Assembly: GCF_014648035.1 (NCBI RefSeq)
Contig: NZ_BMQI01000015.1
Location: 1-64,000 of the forward strand
Source: Shewanella algicola
Lineage (GTDB): Bacteria; Pseudomonadota; Gammaproteobacteria; Enterobacterales; Shewanellaceae
Length of the DNA: 64,000 bases
Reading direction: 5' to 3'
A program made the position numbers and the translations under genes. Shown here in pieces: positions 43,542-53,467 of this stretch. The notes below the pieces were generated by a model, which searched no databases, was not told where the DNA came from, and saw only the letters and a list, made by a program, of their open reading frames with translations. Within the stretch, counting starts at the first letter, position 1. Every line of letters starts with the position of its first letter.

Positions 43542-46500
43542 ATGAAACGTATGTTAATTAATGCAACTCAATCAGAAGAGTTGCGTGTTGCCCTAGTAGA
43601 TGGGCAACAACTGTATGATCTAGATATCGAAAGTCCTGGTCACGAACAGAAAAAATCAAATATCTATAAAGGTAAAATCACTCGTGTAGAACCCTCACTT
43701 GAAGCGGCGTTTGTTGATTATGGCGCAGACCGCCATGGTTTCTTACCGCTGAAAGAAATTGCCCGCGAATACTTCCCTAAAGGTTATTCTTTCCAAGGTC
43801 GTCCTAACATCAAAGAAGTGGTGCAGGAAGGTCAAGAAGTTATCGTGCAAATCGATAAAGAAGAGCGTGGTAACAAAGGTGCTGCACTAACAACCTTTAT
43901 CAGTTTAGCGGGTTCTTACTTAGTCCTTATGCCGAATAACCCACGTGCTGGCGGTATTTCTCGTCGTATTGAAGGTGATGAGCGTACCGAATTAAAAGAA
44001 GCGATGTCTGAGCTTGAAGTGCCAAATGGCATGGGCTTAATTGTGCGTACCGCAGGTGTAGGTAAAGAATCTACCGAATTAAAATGGGACTTAAAAGTTC
44101 TACAGCACCACTGGGATGCCATTCAAGAAGCCGCACAAAGTAAAGCTGCGCCATTCTTAATTCATCAAGAAAGTAACGTCATTGTTCGTGCAATTCGTGA
44201 TTATTTACGTCGCGATGTTGGCGAAATCCTTATCGATCACCCACGTATATACGAAGAAGCTAAACTGCACATAGGTTTAGTTCGCCCTGATTTCGTAGAG
44301 CGTGTTAAGCAATATGAATCAGAAGTGCCTTTATTTACTCACTTCCAAATTGAGTCGCAAATTGAATCTGCGTTCCAACGTGAAGTGCGCTTACCTTCTG
44401 GTGGCTCAATCGTTATTGACCCTACTGAAGCTCTGACATCAATTGATATTAACTCAGCGCGCGCCACTAAAGGCGGCGACATTGAAGAAACCGCATTAAA
44501 CACCAACCTTGAAGCTGCTGATGAAATTGCCCGTCAATTACGTCTACGCGATTTAGGTGGTTTAGTGGTTATCGACTTTATCGACATGACGCCTGTTCGT
44601 CATCAACGTGAAGTTGAAAACCGTATGCGTGATGCCGTACATCATGACCGTGCACGTGTGCAATTAGGCCGTATATCTCGTTTTGGCCTAATGGAAATGT
44701 CACGTCAACGCCTACGTCCTTCATTAGAAGAATCTGCAGCGCATTTATGCCCACGCTGTCATGGTCAGGGCACGATCCGTAGTACCGAATCGCTAGCGTT
44801 ATCTATTTTACGTTTAATGGAAGAAGAAGCCATTAAAGAAAATACCACTCAAATCGAAGCCATTGTGCCGGTTGATGTGGCGGCATTCTTGTTAAACGAA
44901 AAACGTAAAGCAATCCGTATTACTGAAGAGCGTCATGAAGTTGAAGTGTACATCATTCCAGATGCACACATGCAAACGCCAGATTACCGTGTTGTTCGTC
45001 GTAAGAACGATGATGAAGTGAGCGAATCTAGCTACAAGCGTGTTGAAAAGCCGTCATCAACATTATACGAACCACGCAAACTTGAACGTGCAGCCTCTCC
45101 AGAGCCAGCATTAAAAGGCTTTGCAGCGCCACAAAAAGCAACACCTGTTGAAGCGGCCCCAACTCAGGCTCCTGCAGCTAAAGCAGCTGTTGCGGCAACG
45201 CCGTCTCAACCAGGATTTTTTGCTCGAATCGCGTCGGCAATTAGTGCATTCTTTTCAACTAATGACAGCGAAGCGAAAGAGACGAAGCCTGCTGCGCCAG
45301 CAAAAGGTGCATCACAAACGAATAATCGTCGTCCTCGTCGTAATGACAGCCGCAACGAAAACAGCAATCGCAACTCAAGCCGCAACGACAACCGTCGTCA
45401 ACGTAATGACAGCGATAAAGCGAAAGACGCTAATGAGCTACGTACTCGTAATAAGCGTAACGATCGTAACAGCAAAAACAATGCACAAGACGACAACGCT
45501 AAAAACAAGCCGCGTAATGAGAAAACGGACAAAGCGCTACAGCAGACCAATAAGCCAAAAGCTGCAGAGGCCAAGGCAAGCACTGAGAAGTCTCCTAAGC
45601 AAGAAGCCGCTCGTGAGCGTCGTCAACGTCGCAACATGCGTCGCAAAGTACGTATTGAAAACGAGCAAAGTGAAGTTGTTACCGCTAAAGCGGCTAACGC
45701 AGACGAAGCCAATAACACTGCAACTGATAAACCAGCAATAGTTGATGCACCTGAAGTTAAAACAGCTGAACCTAAAGCCACTGAAGAAAAAGTAGATACA
45801 AGACCTGCACGCGGTCGTCGCCAGCCACGTAAAGACAGAAGTGAGCAAGCAGACAAACAGACTAAGCCAACTACAAACTCTGAAGCGACAGACACGGCTG
45901 AAAAAGCCGTTAAAGACGTCACAGAAGATGCTGCCGCTGTAGAGACTGCAGAAGTCAAAGTGGAAACACAAACCAAATCGGATAACGCTGAGCAAACAAC
46001 CTCTGCGCTAAACGATTCGGTTAAAGATACCACTGAAACAGCTAACACAGTCGTTACCGCACAAGAAGCCGTCAATGACGATTCAACAGAAAGCAGCGAC
46101 AGCGAATCTGATGACGCAAAAGGCGAAGGCCGTGAAGGTCAACGTCGTAGTCGTCGCAGCCCACGTCACCTACGTGCTGCTGGTCAACGTCGTCGCCGAG
46201 ATGATAATGACACAACTCAACAGGCGGTATTTACTTCTGTTGATGAGTTAGAGAAACAGCTCAATGCTGAGCAGTCTAAAGACAATGCTCCTGACGCTAA
46301 TGCTGAAGACATGTCAGAAGCAAAAGCTGACACTCAAGCAGTTGAAGCTCCTAAAGCTGCAGAGCCGGTTGTAGAAACAGCAGTTGAAACTCCTAAAGCT
46401 GCAGAGCCGGTTGTAGAAACAGCAGTTGAAGCTCCTAAAGCTGCAGAGCCTGTTGTAGAAACCGCAGTTGAAGCACCAAAGGCTGCAGAGCCTGTTGTAG

Positions 46501-46973
46501 AAACCGCAGTTGAAGCACCTAAGGCTGCAGAGCCTGTTGTAGAAACCGCAGTTGAAGCACCTAAGGCTGCAGAGCCTGTTGTAGAAACCGCAGTTGAAGC
46601 ACCTAAAGCTGCAGAACCGGTTGCTGCTGAGTCAGAGGCTCGTGACAAGTCTGCATCTAATGCTTCTGCGCCAATGGCAAAGCCTGCACCAATAGCACGC
46701 CAAGTGAAAACTGAAACAGTTGTTGAGGCCTCGGTTGAAGTTGAAGCGAAAGCTGATACTACAACCCCCGTTGAAACTGCGCCAAAATCGCCTGCTAAAA
46801 CCAGTCGTTTTGGTTCAATGGTGTCGTCTGATATGACTAAACCAACAGTAGAAGTTCGTGAACAACAAGCAGTACCGCAAGGTAGAGCTTATGAAGCACA
46901 AGCTGAAACCAGTGCGCCAAAATCAGTGATGTCTAACAGTGCATCATCAGGTATGGCTCGCCCAGGTAAGTAA
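43542..46973 (+). CDS. rne: Ribonuclease E with a repeat-expanded C-terminal scaffold
   Basis: An 1143-residue endoribonuclease. The catalytic half (1-~510) contains the S1 domain ([21 protein letters not shown]), the DNase I-like site with [12 protein letters not shown] and LVVIDFIDM (the two metal-binding Asp residues), and the Zn-link CPRCHGQG. The C-terminal half is disordered: Arg/Asn-rich RNA-binding stretches, an [19 protein letters not shown] segment and Ala/Glu-rich acidic parts. A 14-residue unit, [14 protein letters not shown], is repeated about seven times. The end SSGMARPGK is a typical terminal PNPase-binding-like motif. It acts at the inner membrane as degradosome core. Confidence 0.96.
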   Translation: MKRMLINATQSEELRVALVDGQQLYDLDIESPGHEQKKSNIYKGKITRVEPSLEAAFVDYGADRHGFLPLKEIAREYFPKGYSFQGRPNIKEVVQEGQEVIVQIDKEERGNKGAALTTFISLAGSYLVLMPNNPRAGGISRRIEGDERTELKEAMSELEVPNGMGLIVRTAGVGKESTELKWDLKVLQHHWDAIQEAAQSKAAPFLIHQESNVIVRAIRDYLRRDVGEILIDHPRIYEEAKLHIGLVRPDFVERVKQYESEVPLFTHFQIESQIESAFQREVRLPSGGSIVIDPTEALTSIDINSARATKGGDIEETALNTNLEAADEIARQLRLRDLGGLVVIDFIDMTPVRHQREVENRMRDAVHHDRARVQLGRISRFGLMEMSRQRLRPSLEESAAHLCPRCHGQGTIRSTESLALSILRLMEEEAIKENTTQIEAIVPVDVAAFLLNEKRKAIRITEERHEVEVYIIPDAHMQTPDYRVVRRKNDDEVSESSYKRVEKPSSTLYEPRKLERAASPEPALKGFAAPQKATPVEAAPTQAPAAKAAVAATPSQPGFFARIASAISAFFSTNDSEAKETKPAAPAKGASQTNNRRPRRNDSRNENSNRNSSRNDNRRQRNDSDKAKDANELRTRNKRNDRNSKNNAQDDNAKNKPRNEKTDKALQQTNKPKAAEAKASTEKSPKQEAARERRQRRNMRRKVRIENEQSEVVTAKAANADEANNTATDKPAIVDAPEVKTAEPKATEEKVDTRPARGRRQPRKDRSEQADKQTKPTTNSEATDTAEKAVKDVTEDAAAVETAEVKVETQTKSDNAEQTTSALNDSVKDTTETANTVVTAQEAVNDDSTESSDSESDDAKGEGREGQRRSRRSPRHLRAAGQRRRRDDNDTTQQAVFTSVDELEKQLNAEQSKDNAPDANAEDMSEAKADTQAVEAPKAAEPVVETAVETPKAAEPVVETAVEAPKAAEPVVETAVEAPKAAEPVVETAVEAPKAAEPVVETAVEAPKAAEPVVETAVEAPKAAEPVAAESEARDKSASNASAPMAKPAPIARQVKTETVVEASVEVEAKADTTTPVETAPKSPAKTSRFGSMVSSDMTKPTVEVREQQAVPQGRAYEAQAETSAPKSVMSNSASSGMARPGK
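46341..46628 (+). repeat. In-frame 42-bp tandem repeats in rne
   Basis: Six full units and one partial unit start at 46341, 46383, 46425, 46467, 46509, 46551 and 46593, coding for [14 protein letters not shown]. The middle copies are nearly identical at the DNA level, a sign of recent slippage or unequal crossing-over. The frame is kept because the unit is 42 bases. Confidence 0.95.
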
Positions 46974-47005
46974 TATCACTAAAAGTGATTACACTTGTTG
47001 ATTTT

Positions 47006-47032
47006 AAAAGCCATGCTTAGCATGGCTTTTTT
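47006..47032 (+). terminator. Intrinsic terminator of rne
   Basis: The stem AAAAGCCATGC / GCATGGCTTTT with loop TTA and a T run lies 33 bases after the rne stop. Confidence 0.9.
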
Positions 47033-47090
47033 GTGGGTTTTTTAAAGGTTGTTTTCGCAGATGTCACACGCAGAACATTATCGCTGAATA

Positions 47091-47127
47091 AAAAAAGGGG
47101 CAATTGATATTCAATCGCCCCTTTTTT
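47091..47127. terminator. Second, bidirectional terminator in the rne-msrBA gap
   Basis: A long stem, AAAAAAGGGGC with ATTGA paired to TCAAT and GCCCCTTTTTT, has A and T runs on both sides. It can stop rne read-through and msrBA transcription from the other side. The rest of 46974-47347 holds nothing I recognise. Confidence 0.85.
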
Positions 47128-47347
47128 GTCATCTAATGACAAGTACTACTACTTAACCTGAACTTGGGATAAGGGATGAACTGATGTTATTTAAAATCAA
47201 CAGTTAACCCAACTCACTTTCAAGCTTGTCATTTGTTAGCTAATAAGGCTAATTGACACTTACAATAGCTAGCCTATTGTAAGCCGAATCAACGCAGTTA
47301 GCAGGGTAAAGGACTGTTTGAAAGGCGTTTATTATCCCGAGATCAGG

Positions 47348-48259
47348 TTACTTACGTTTATCTGCAAACTTCGCCATCACTTTGTCAAACTTGGGTTTAA
47401 CCACTAACTGACAATAAGGCTGCTCACCATGTTTAGCGAAGTAATCATCATGATAACTTTCAGCAGCATAAAAAGTATCAAAGGCTGTTATTTGAGTCAC
47501 GATCGGATTAGGCCAAATACGCTGGGCAGTTAAGTCATCAATAAACGTATTTGCCGCATCGACTTGCTGACTATTGTGAGCAAAAATTACTGAACGATAT
47601 TGTGGCCCTTTGTCATTGCCTTGCTGGTTTAATGTGGTCGGATCGTGGCTTTCAAACAGTACCGTTAATAATGTCTCGTAATTTATGATGTTCGGGTCAA
47701 ATGTGATATGTACAACTTCGGCATGAGCCGTTTTACCAGAGCATACAGCATCGTAATTAGCATCACTGGCATCACCGCCACAATAACCAGACTGAACACT
47801 CAACACACCGTTTAGCTGAGCAAAAATAGCTTCAACACACCAAAAACATCCAGCCCCAAAAGTGGCTTGCTGGGTGCGAGTTTGACTAACAACTTGGTTT
47901 AATTCATCCACGGGTTTAAACACCATAGAGACTGAATTAACACAGTGACGGATGTTTTTGTCCGTTAACATCTCTCCTTCAAACACATGGCCTAAATGGC
48001 CACCGCATTGATGGCAGGTAATCTCAACTCGGCGTCCGTCAGCATCGGGAGTTCGTTTTACCGCGCCTGCGATTTCATCGTCAAACGCCGGCCAACCGCA
48101 ATGCGCATTAAATTTATGTTCACTTTTATATAAAGGTGCAAGACACTTTTTACAGCAATACACCCCTTGAGCATCGTAGTCGACATACTCACCACTAAAT
48201 GGTCGCTCGGTGCCTTTTTGCTCAATCACGTATTTTTCAAATTCGGTTAAGTTATTCAT
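47348..48259 (-). CDS. msrBA: Methionine sulfoxide reductase fusion, MsrB-MsrA order
   Basis: A 303-residue cytosolic two-domain repair enzyme. The N-terminal MsrB (1-~120) has zinc CxxC pairs (CKKC and CHQC) and the catalytic Cys in RHCVNSVSMVF. The C-terminal MsrA (~130-290) has the catalytic GCFWCVEAIF motif, GYCGGDASDANYDAVCSGKT and HDPTTLNQQGNDKGPQYRSV. The two domains reduce R- and S-methionine sulfoxide. No signal peptide is present. The frame opens at a GTG four codons earlier; the ATG at 48259 is preferred. Confidence 0.95.
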   Translation of the reverse strand: MNNLTEFEKYVIEQKGTERPFSGEYVDYDAQGVYCCKKCLAPLYKSEHKFNAHCGWPAFDDEIAGAVKRTPDADGRRVEITCHQCGGHLGHVFEGEMLTDKNIRHCVNSVSMVFKPVDELNQVVSQTRTQQATFGAGCFWCVEAIFAQLNGVLSVQSGYCGGDASDANYDAVCSGKTAHAEVVHITFDPNIINYETLLTVLFESHDPTTLNQQGNDKGPQYRSVIFAHNSQQVDAANTFIDDLTAQRIWPNPIVTQITAFDTFYAAESYHDDYFAKHGEQPYCQLVVKPKFDKVMAKFADKRK

Positions 48260-48415
48260 TACTAATCTCACTGATTTTTTGCCTCATAAATAAACAATAC
48301 GCGTAATAGATGACACAAGTTCATCCCACATCATTTGAACACGCGCAAATAATTGCGACAAAGTGTGACTAAGGTTACCATTAGCGCGGGTCAACACACT
48401 AATAAGAAATATATA

Positions 48416-49255
48416 ATGAAACTAAATACAATTGATTACTTAGCACCTGATAGTGCTGAACGTTTTGTCGAGTCACTGCGAGAAACGGGGTTTGGGGTAT
48501 TATCTAACCACCCTATCCAGAAACAACTTGTCGAAAACATTTACCAAGAATGGTACGCGTTCTTTCAATCTGAAAAAAAGCATGACTTTTTGTTTAAAGC
48601 TGAAACTCATGATGGCTTTTTCCCAGCATCGGTATCAGAAACCGCCAAAGGCAACACAGTCAAAGATATCAAAGAATATTATCATGTGTATCCTTGGGGC
48701 CGAATTCCTGACTCTCTGCACGCGAATATCCTAGCGTATTATGAGCACGCTAATGCATTAGCCTCAGAACTACTAAGCTGGATTGAGCAATACACACCAG
48801 CAGACGTAGCAGCAAAATATTCAATTCCGCTGCCAGATATGATTGCTCAAAGTGAAAAAACCTTACTGCGTATTTTGCATTACCCACCAATGAAGGGTGA
48901 TGAAGAAATGGGTGCTATTCGCGCAGCTGCTCATGAAGATATTAACTTAATCACCTTATTGCCGGCCGCCAATGAACCTGGCTTACAAGTAAAAACTAAA
49001 ACAGGTGAATGGATTGATGTGCCAAGTGATTTCGGCAGCATTATTATCAATATCGGGGATATGCTCCAGGAAGCCTCAGGCGGTTATTTCCCATCAACCT
49101 CTCATCGGGTTATTAATCCTGAAGGTACCGACAAAACCAAGTCGCGTATCTCATTGCCATTATTTTTACATCCTAATCCTGACGTGGTCTTGTCTGAACG
49201 TTATACCGCTGACAGCTACTTGATGGAAAGACTACGTGAGTTAGGTGTTATCTAA
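48416..49255 (+). CDS. 2-oxoglutarate/Fe(II) oxygenase, isopenicillin-N-synthase-like
   Basis: A 279-residue cytosolic oxygenase starting MKLNTIDYLAPDSAERFVES. The C-terminal double-stranded beta helix has the iron ligands His and Asp in AAHEDINLITLLPA and His in STSHRVINP, followed by the cosubstrate pair in RISLPLFLH. The substrate is unknown; bacterial members include ethylene-forming and hydroxylating enzymes. The frame is open 21 codons upstream, but the family start and the ribosome-like AATAAGAA place initiation at 48416. Confidence 0.88.
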   Translation: MKLNTIDYLAPDSAERFVESLRETGFGVLSNHPIQKQLVENIYQEWYAFFQSEKKHDFLFKAETHDGFFPASVSETAKGNTVKDIKEYYHVYPWGRIPDSLHANILAYYEHANALASELLSWIEQYTPADVAAKYSIPLPDMIAQSEKTLLRILHYPPMKGDEEMGAIRAAAHEDINLITLLPAANEPGLQVKTKTGEWIDVPSDFGSIIINIGDMLQEASGGYFPSTSHRVINPEGTDKTKSRISLPLFLHPNPDVVLSERYTADSYLMERLRELGVI

Positions 49256-49271
49256 CCCATTAGCTTTTGAT

Positions 49272-49294
49272 AAGCGCCTTAGGGCGCTTTTTTT
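49272..49294 (+). terminator. Intrinsic terminator of the oxygenase gene
   Basis: The stem AAGCGCC-TTA-GGGCGCTT is followed by TTTTT, 16 bases after the stop. Confidence 0.9.
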
Positions 49295-49395
49295 ATGCTT
49301 TTAGTAAACTAACAAGGTACAATAGCGCTTTTGATCACATTCGATTGTTTATTCAGTTAATCAATCGAATAGGCATTCGGTTATAAGGCAACATC

Positions 49396-50337
49396 ATGGC
49401 AATTCAGTGGTATCCAGGACACATGCATAAAGCACGCAAAGAGATTGAAGAGGCAATGCCTCAGGTCGATTTGGTTATTGAAGTGCTCGATGCGCGCATT
49501 CCCTACAGCAGTGAAAACCCTATGGTGTCACAACTTCGTGGCGATAAACCTTGTATTAAATTACTGAATAAATCTGATTTAGCCGATCCTGCGGTTACTG
49601 AGCGTTGGATTGAGTACCTTGAACGTGAGCAAGGCGTCAAGGCTTCTGCAATTACCACCTTACAGCCAGGCATGGTCAAAAGCATTCCTGATATTTGCCG
49701 TAAGTTAGTGCCTCATCGTGATGTGATGGAAAAAGACATTCGCACCATGATTATGGGGATCCCGAACGTGGGTAAATCGACCATCATCAACACCCTTGCT
49801 GGACGCACCATTGCCAAGACCGGCAACGAACCGGCGGTGACTAAAACCCAACAACGGATTAATTTACGTAATGGTATTGTACTTTCAGACACCCCAGGTA
49901 TTTTGTGGCCAAAAGTAGACAACGAAGCCAGTAGCTACCGCCTAGCCGTTACTGGCGCCATTAAAGACACCGCAATGGAATATGAAGATGTTGCAATGTT
50001 TGCCGCTGAATACTTTTTAAAAGCCTATCCAGAAGCCATGCTTGAACGTTATAAGCTGAGTTCATTACCCTACACCGACATTGGTTTGCTTGAAGCTATC
50101 GCAGGCTCTCGTGGTGCACTTCGTCCTGGTGGTCGTATTGATTACCACAAAGTATCAGAGTTGTTGTTACACGATTATCGCTCAGGACGCATTGGCTTAT
50201 TAAGCCTAGAAACCCCAGAAATGGCAGAAATTGAAAAAGTTGAAGTCGCGCGGCTACTTGCAGAAAAAGAAGCGCTTAAACAACAAAAAATCGCCCAGGA
50301 AAAACTCAAACGCTCTGGTAAACGTCACAACGACTAA
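49396..50337 (+). CDS. rbgA: Ribosome biogenesis GTPase YlqF/RbgA, circularly permuted
   Basis: A 313-residue cytosolic GTPase. The G motifs occur in permuted order: G4 NKSDLADP (~58-65), G1 GIPNVGKSTIINTLAG (~120-135) and G3 DTPGILWPK (~169-177). It begins WYPGHMHKARKEIEEAMPQV, the family signature. The Bacillus relative matures the 50S subunit. The C-terminal tail is basic and coiled. It is monocistronic and convergent with the phosphatase gene. Confidence 0.95.
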   Translation: MAIQWYPGHMHKARKEIEEAMPQVDLVIEVLDARIPYSSENPMVSQLRGDKPCIKLLNKSDLADPAVTERWIEYLEREQGVKASAITTLQPGMVKSIPDICRKLVPHRDVMEKDIRTMIMGIPNVGKSTIINTLAGRTIAKTGNEPAVTKTQQRINLRNGIVLSDTPGILWPKVDNEASSYRLAVTGAIKDTAMEYEDVAMFAAEYFLKAYPEAMLERYKLSSLPYTDIGLLEAIAGSRGALRPGGRIDYHKVSELLLHDYRSGRIGLLSLETPEMAEIEKVEVARLLAEKEALKQQKIAQEKLKRSGKRHND

Positions 50338-50378
50338 CCCATTCAAGGTTAATCATTTCGCTAAGCAAAGTTCAATGA

Positions 50379-50873
50379 TTAACCGACTCTGGCTGAAACC
50401 AGTTGGGTTGCTAATGCAGCAAGACTGGTTTCAAGCAAATCAATCACCTGTTCAAATCCTCGTTCTCCGCCATAATATGGATCGGGTACTTCTGTCACAT
50501 CACCAGGTGTAAAATCGAGTATTAAGTGTATTTTATAACGATATTGGGCTGGGCAGCGCTCACGTAAATCGTGCACATTATCGTTATCAGCTGCCAATAT
50601 AAGATCAAACTGTTCGTAATCTTCTTCTCGCACTTGTCTTGCTTTCATTCCTGAAAAATCTAAGCCTCGCTTGGTACCTGCAGCAACACTACGACTGTCT
50701 GGCGGATTACCTTTGTGGTAAGCAATAGTGCCAGCTGAATCGACCCTTAACGACAACCCATGCAACTTAACTTGTTGTTTAAATACGGCCTCAGCCGTAG
50801 GTGAGCGGCAAATATTGCCCATACACACAAATAATACCGAAGAAACCTTAGCTAAATATGCATTATCAATCAT
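50379..50873 (-). CDS. Low-molecular-weight protein-tyrosine phosphatase
   Basis: A 164-residue cytosolic phosphatase. The P-loop VLFVCMGNICRSPTAEAVF (~13-31) has the Cys nucleophile and Arg, and the general acid Asp is in VPDPYYGGERGFEQVIDLLE (~127-146). It is eukaryotic-like in class rather than Wzb-like, and it is not beside a capsule locus, so a housekeeping role is likely. An 11-bp inverted repeat (50347-50384) without a T run lies at its 3' end, shared with the convergent rbgA. Confidence 0.92.
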   Translation of the reverse strand: MIDNAYLAKVSSVLFVCMGNICRSPTAEAVFKQQVKLHGLSLRVDSAGTIAYHKGNPPDSRSVAAGTKRGLDFSGMKARQVREEDYEQFDLILAADNDNVHDLRERCPAQYRYKIHLILDFTPGDVTEVPDPYYGGERGFEQVIDLLETSLAALATQLVSARVG

Positions 50874-50933
50874 GTCGCTTACCTGTTATGAGATGTTAAA
50901 CGAATTGTTGTTTGAGTTAATCGCGACCTAAAT

Positions 50934-51788
50934 TTATTGCGGCGGGCGCTCACGTAAAAATGTCGCAAATCGTGGCGTGCCTTTCTGGGTATACCCCAAA
51001 TATTGATAAGTGATAATAGCGCCAATGACTGGCGGATCCTGTCTTTGTTTATCGGTTAAACCACTGCCAATCTTAAAAATAATCCCTTGTTGATTTTTTA
51101 CCGTTAACGCCCCCACCATACCATGATATTTGCCTTTACCGGCACTATGGCCAATAACCACCGCCTCAGCATCATATTTAGGCTTAAGTTTTACAATATG
51201 TGGGCTTCGCCCTACCGTATAAAACGCTTGTCGATAATGTAACATTAGCCCCTCACCGCCGGCGGCAACCACCTTATCTCGCTCGGCAAATAATGCCTCG
51301 GTACTGGTTATCGTTTGTTGCTTAATCACCTGTAACTGCTTTACGTTTACCTGTGCAACAAGTTGTTGCATGGCATGATAACGAGCCTCAAACGTCCCTT
51401 TGTGTGAAGGTAAATCGAACAACATGTATTTCACCTGCTGCCATTCATCATCTTCAGTATGTTTGGTGCGAACGAGTGCCGAAATTTGTTCAAATAAACC
51501 CTGGTCCATCCACAATTCACCGTCTAGGGCATAACGCGGAAAATGTTGAGTAAACCATTCTGGTAAATCGATTTTACGACCACTACGAGTCAGCATTTGT
51601 TGACCGTCCCAATAGCCTCTTACGCCATCGAGCTTTTCACTGACTAAATAATCAGCGACTATCAATTCATCAGAATACTGACTGGCGAGTTGTATTTCGG
51701 GGATCGTTAGGCGCTCACTAACACAGGGAAAACTGCAGAGCGTGAAAATAAGTAAAAAAACAACACAGGGTAAACGTAACATAGTCAA
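50934..51788 (-). CDS. Exported minimal ATP-dependent DNA ligase (LigE type)
   Basis: A 284-residue ligase. An N-terminal signal peptide (LRLPCVVFLLIFTLCSFPCVS) is followed by the adenylation domain with the catalytic Lys in VSEKLDGVRGYWDG (~49-62), ALDGELWMD, GGEGLMLHY and VVKLKP-like HIVKLKPKYDAEAVVIGH. The OB domain ends PRFATFLRERPP. It lacks all extra domains, the LigE pattern of gammaproteobacteria. The predicted periplasmic site is unusual for a ligase and is discussed in connection with DNA uptake. Confidence 0.93.
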   Translation of the reverse strand: MTMLRLPCVVFLLIFTLCSFPCVSERLTIPEIQLASQYSDELIVADYLVSEKLDGVRGYWDGQQMLTRSGRKIDLPEWFTQHFPRYALDGELWMDQGLFEQISALVRTKHTEDDEWQQVKYMLFDLPSHKGTFEARYHAMQQLVAQVNVKQLQVIKQQTITSTEALFAERDKVVAAGGEGLMLHYRQAFYTVGRSPHIVKLKPKYDAEAVVIGHSAGKGKYHGMVGALTVKNQQGIIFKIGSGLTDKQRQDPPVIGAIITYQYLGYTQKGTPRFATFLRERPPQ

Positions 51789-51860
51789 TCCTTGGCAATA
51801 GCTTGTGCCTCATGGCAAAGATAAGCCTAGTACAAGGTCACTACTCGTGCATTCCGACCA

Positions 51861-52125
51861 ATACCATTGTGCATTAATAAGTGACCACTCAGAATGCGTC
51901 CAGCGTTTTTTGATTAAGGCGTCGCTATGTAGTAATGGTTGTTCCCTTTCAAATAGCGAGAATGCAGAGCAAAAGCGGCTGAGACATTCCTTTCAGGCGA
52001 GTTTTAAAAGGGCTTACACTGCGTTGCATGACTTCGAAAGAGAACAACTATTCATTCAGTCATACGCCTTGTTTAAGCCCTTTTAAACTCTCGCTGAGAG
52101 ATCATTTACTAACGCGCAATGGTAT
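51861..52125. mobile_element. 265-bp palindromic non-autonomous element A
   Basis: The ends ATACCATTGTGCATTAA and its near complement (to 52125) match at about 14 of 17 positions. Inside, the arm AAGGCGTCGCTATGTAGTAA (from 51917) returns inverted near 52033-52074, and GCGAGTTTTAAAAGGGCTTA (51997-52016) returns inverted near 52075-52095, so two inverted repeats interlock. There is no real coding frame. It is probably a MITE-like or REP-like repeat of Shewanella. Confidence 0.75.
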
Positions 52126-52192
52126 AAAATAACTTCAAGTCAAAAGGTGAATGTTACGATCAGCTTGTCATTAATACAGATAAATAATTTTC

Positions 52193-52575
52193 ATGAAACC
52201 AATAAATAATCATGGTCTTAAACGCGTGATCCGAGCCACCGGGTTCTCAATAAAAGGCTTAAAAACCGCCTAAAAAAATGAAGCGGCATTTAGACAAGAA
52301 GCCGTTTTAGCCTTGTTAATGTTGCCCATTGCATTACTGATGAATGTCGGCACGACAGAACGGTTATTAATGGTCATGACATTGATGATTGTGTTAATCG
52401 TTGAACTGATCAACTCCGCAATTGAGGCTGTCATTGACCGAGTAGGCGTTAAAATAAACCCGTTAAGTGGCCAAGCTAAAGACATCGCCCTGCGGCAGTA
52501 TGATTTACTAGCCTATTACTGTTTGCAATCACTTAGAGAACTGTGCTGGTGCCGCTGGTGATGAATGCGATTTAA
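52193..52575 (+). pseudogene. dgkA: Decayed diacylglycerol kinase DgkA
   Basis: The start MKPINNHGLKRVIRATGFSI at 52193 is followed by GLKTA, then TAA where the family has Trp, then KNEAAFRQEAVLALLML in the same frame. The most conserved block, ELINSAIEAVIDRVGVKINP LSGQAKD (given in two parts), is intact. Immediately after it the frame shifts: the expected C-terminal helix (AAV, then FTSLLLFAIT) reads in another frame with two more stops. Thus two nonsense types and a frameshift are present. DgkA recycles diacylglycerol in the inner membrane; a second copy may exist elsewhere. Confidence 0.9.
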
Positions 52576-52606
52576 TTGCCATTTTCGTCCACACTGCCAC
52601 AAGGTG

Positions 52607-53467
52607 TTAATCAACGGCGTTGGCAAATCCTGCTGATAAAATGGCTATGGCTTGTTCTACATTGGCAAGCCTCTCATTCTCGGCCCAATATGCGCCATAC
52701 ACATTACGCGTGATTACCCCTGCATTGTCGACATAATGTAATGTGCCATTAGCAATGTATTCTTCAATCAATACTTCAGGTAAAAAAGCACATCCCCCAT
52801 TATTGAGCAAAAAATCCAACGCCATTCTTGCTGAACTAGTATGCAATATTGGCACAGGCAACATGGTAAATGCTTGGGCATGGGTAATGTTAAACGCCGT
52901 GCCCCAATCGACTTTAATGTAAGCCTGGTTTGATGCTTGTTCTATGTTAAGCCCTTTTTGCTTGCTGACTAAAAACAACCTAATTTGCGCCAATTTAACT
53001 AACTCAATTTCGTCTAGTTTTGGCGGATCAAAGGTAATAGCAATATCTAAACTGCGTTCAATCAATTGCCTGGTCATCACAGACTCAGATAAGACTTCGG
53101 TCCTTAATGACACGCCATCAAGCCCTAAATGCAGCGGCTGTAGATAAGGTTGTAAATACGCATCCCAAATGTTGTGACCTGCTGTAATAGTCAACTGAGT
53201 ACTGTGCTGTTGATTTAAAGTAATATCTTGTTTTGCCCTCTCCCACGCATTCAGTACTGCCTCAGCATGACCTAACATCCTTTCACCTGCGGGAGTAGGT
53301 TGAATATTGTTGCGTAACCTTTCAAATAGCTCAACGCCCAAAATACCTTCTAGCTGCTTTATGCGAAAACTAACCGCGCTACGGGTGAGATAGAGATTTT
53401 CTGCCGCTTTGCCAAAGTGGCGCGTACGGGAGACTTCTAAAAAAGTTTTTAATAAATCCGTATCCAT
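52607..53467 (-). CDS. hdfR: LysR-family regulator HdfR
   Basis: A 286-residue regulator. The N-terminal winged helix-turn-helix runs MDTDLLKTFLEVSRTRHFGK then AAENLYLTRSAVSFRIKQLE, almost identical to E. coli HdfR. The C-terminal substrate-binding domain is shorter and divergent. HdfR represses flhDC and activates gltBD in enterics; the role here is untested. It is divergent from maoP with 108 bases between, the same arrangement as in E. coli. Confidence 0.93.
   Translation of the reverse strand: MDTDLLKTFLEVSRTRHFGKAAENLYLTRSAVSFRIKQLEGILGVELFERLRNNIQPTPAGERMLGHAEAVLNAWERAKQDITLNQQHSTQLTITAGHNIWDAYLQPYLQPLHLGLDGVSLRTEVLSESVMTRQLIERSLDIAITFDPPKLDEIELVKLAQIRLFLVSKQKGLNIEQASNQAYIKVDWGTAFNITHAQAFTMLPVPILHTSSARMALDFLLNNGGCAFLPEVLIEEYIANGTLHYVDNAGVITRNVYGAYWAENERLANVEQAIAILSAGFANAVD

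Noticed and set aside
46334-46648. Antisense open frame of 104 residues with regular repeats opposite rne
   Set aside because: It is the shadow of the 42-base repeats in rne. It has no ribosome site and the repeat unit has no stop in this frame by chance.
50347-50384. Terminator between rbgA and the phosphatase gene
   Set aside because: The 11-bp inverted repeat has a 16-base loop and no T run on either strand, so I do not call it an intrinsic terminator.
51805-52086. Open frame of 93 residues on the plus strand
   Set aside because: It lies almost wholly inside palindromic element A and has no ribosome site or recognisable protein character.
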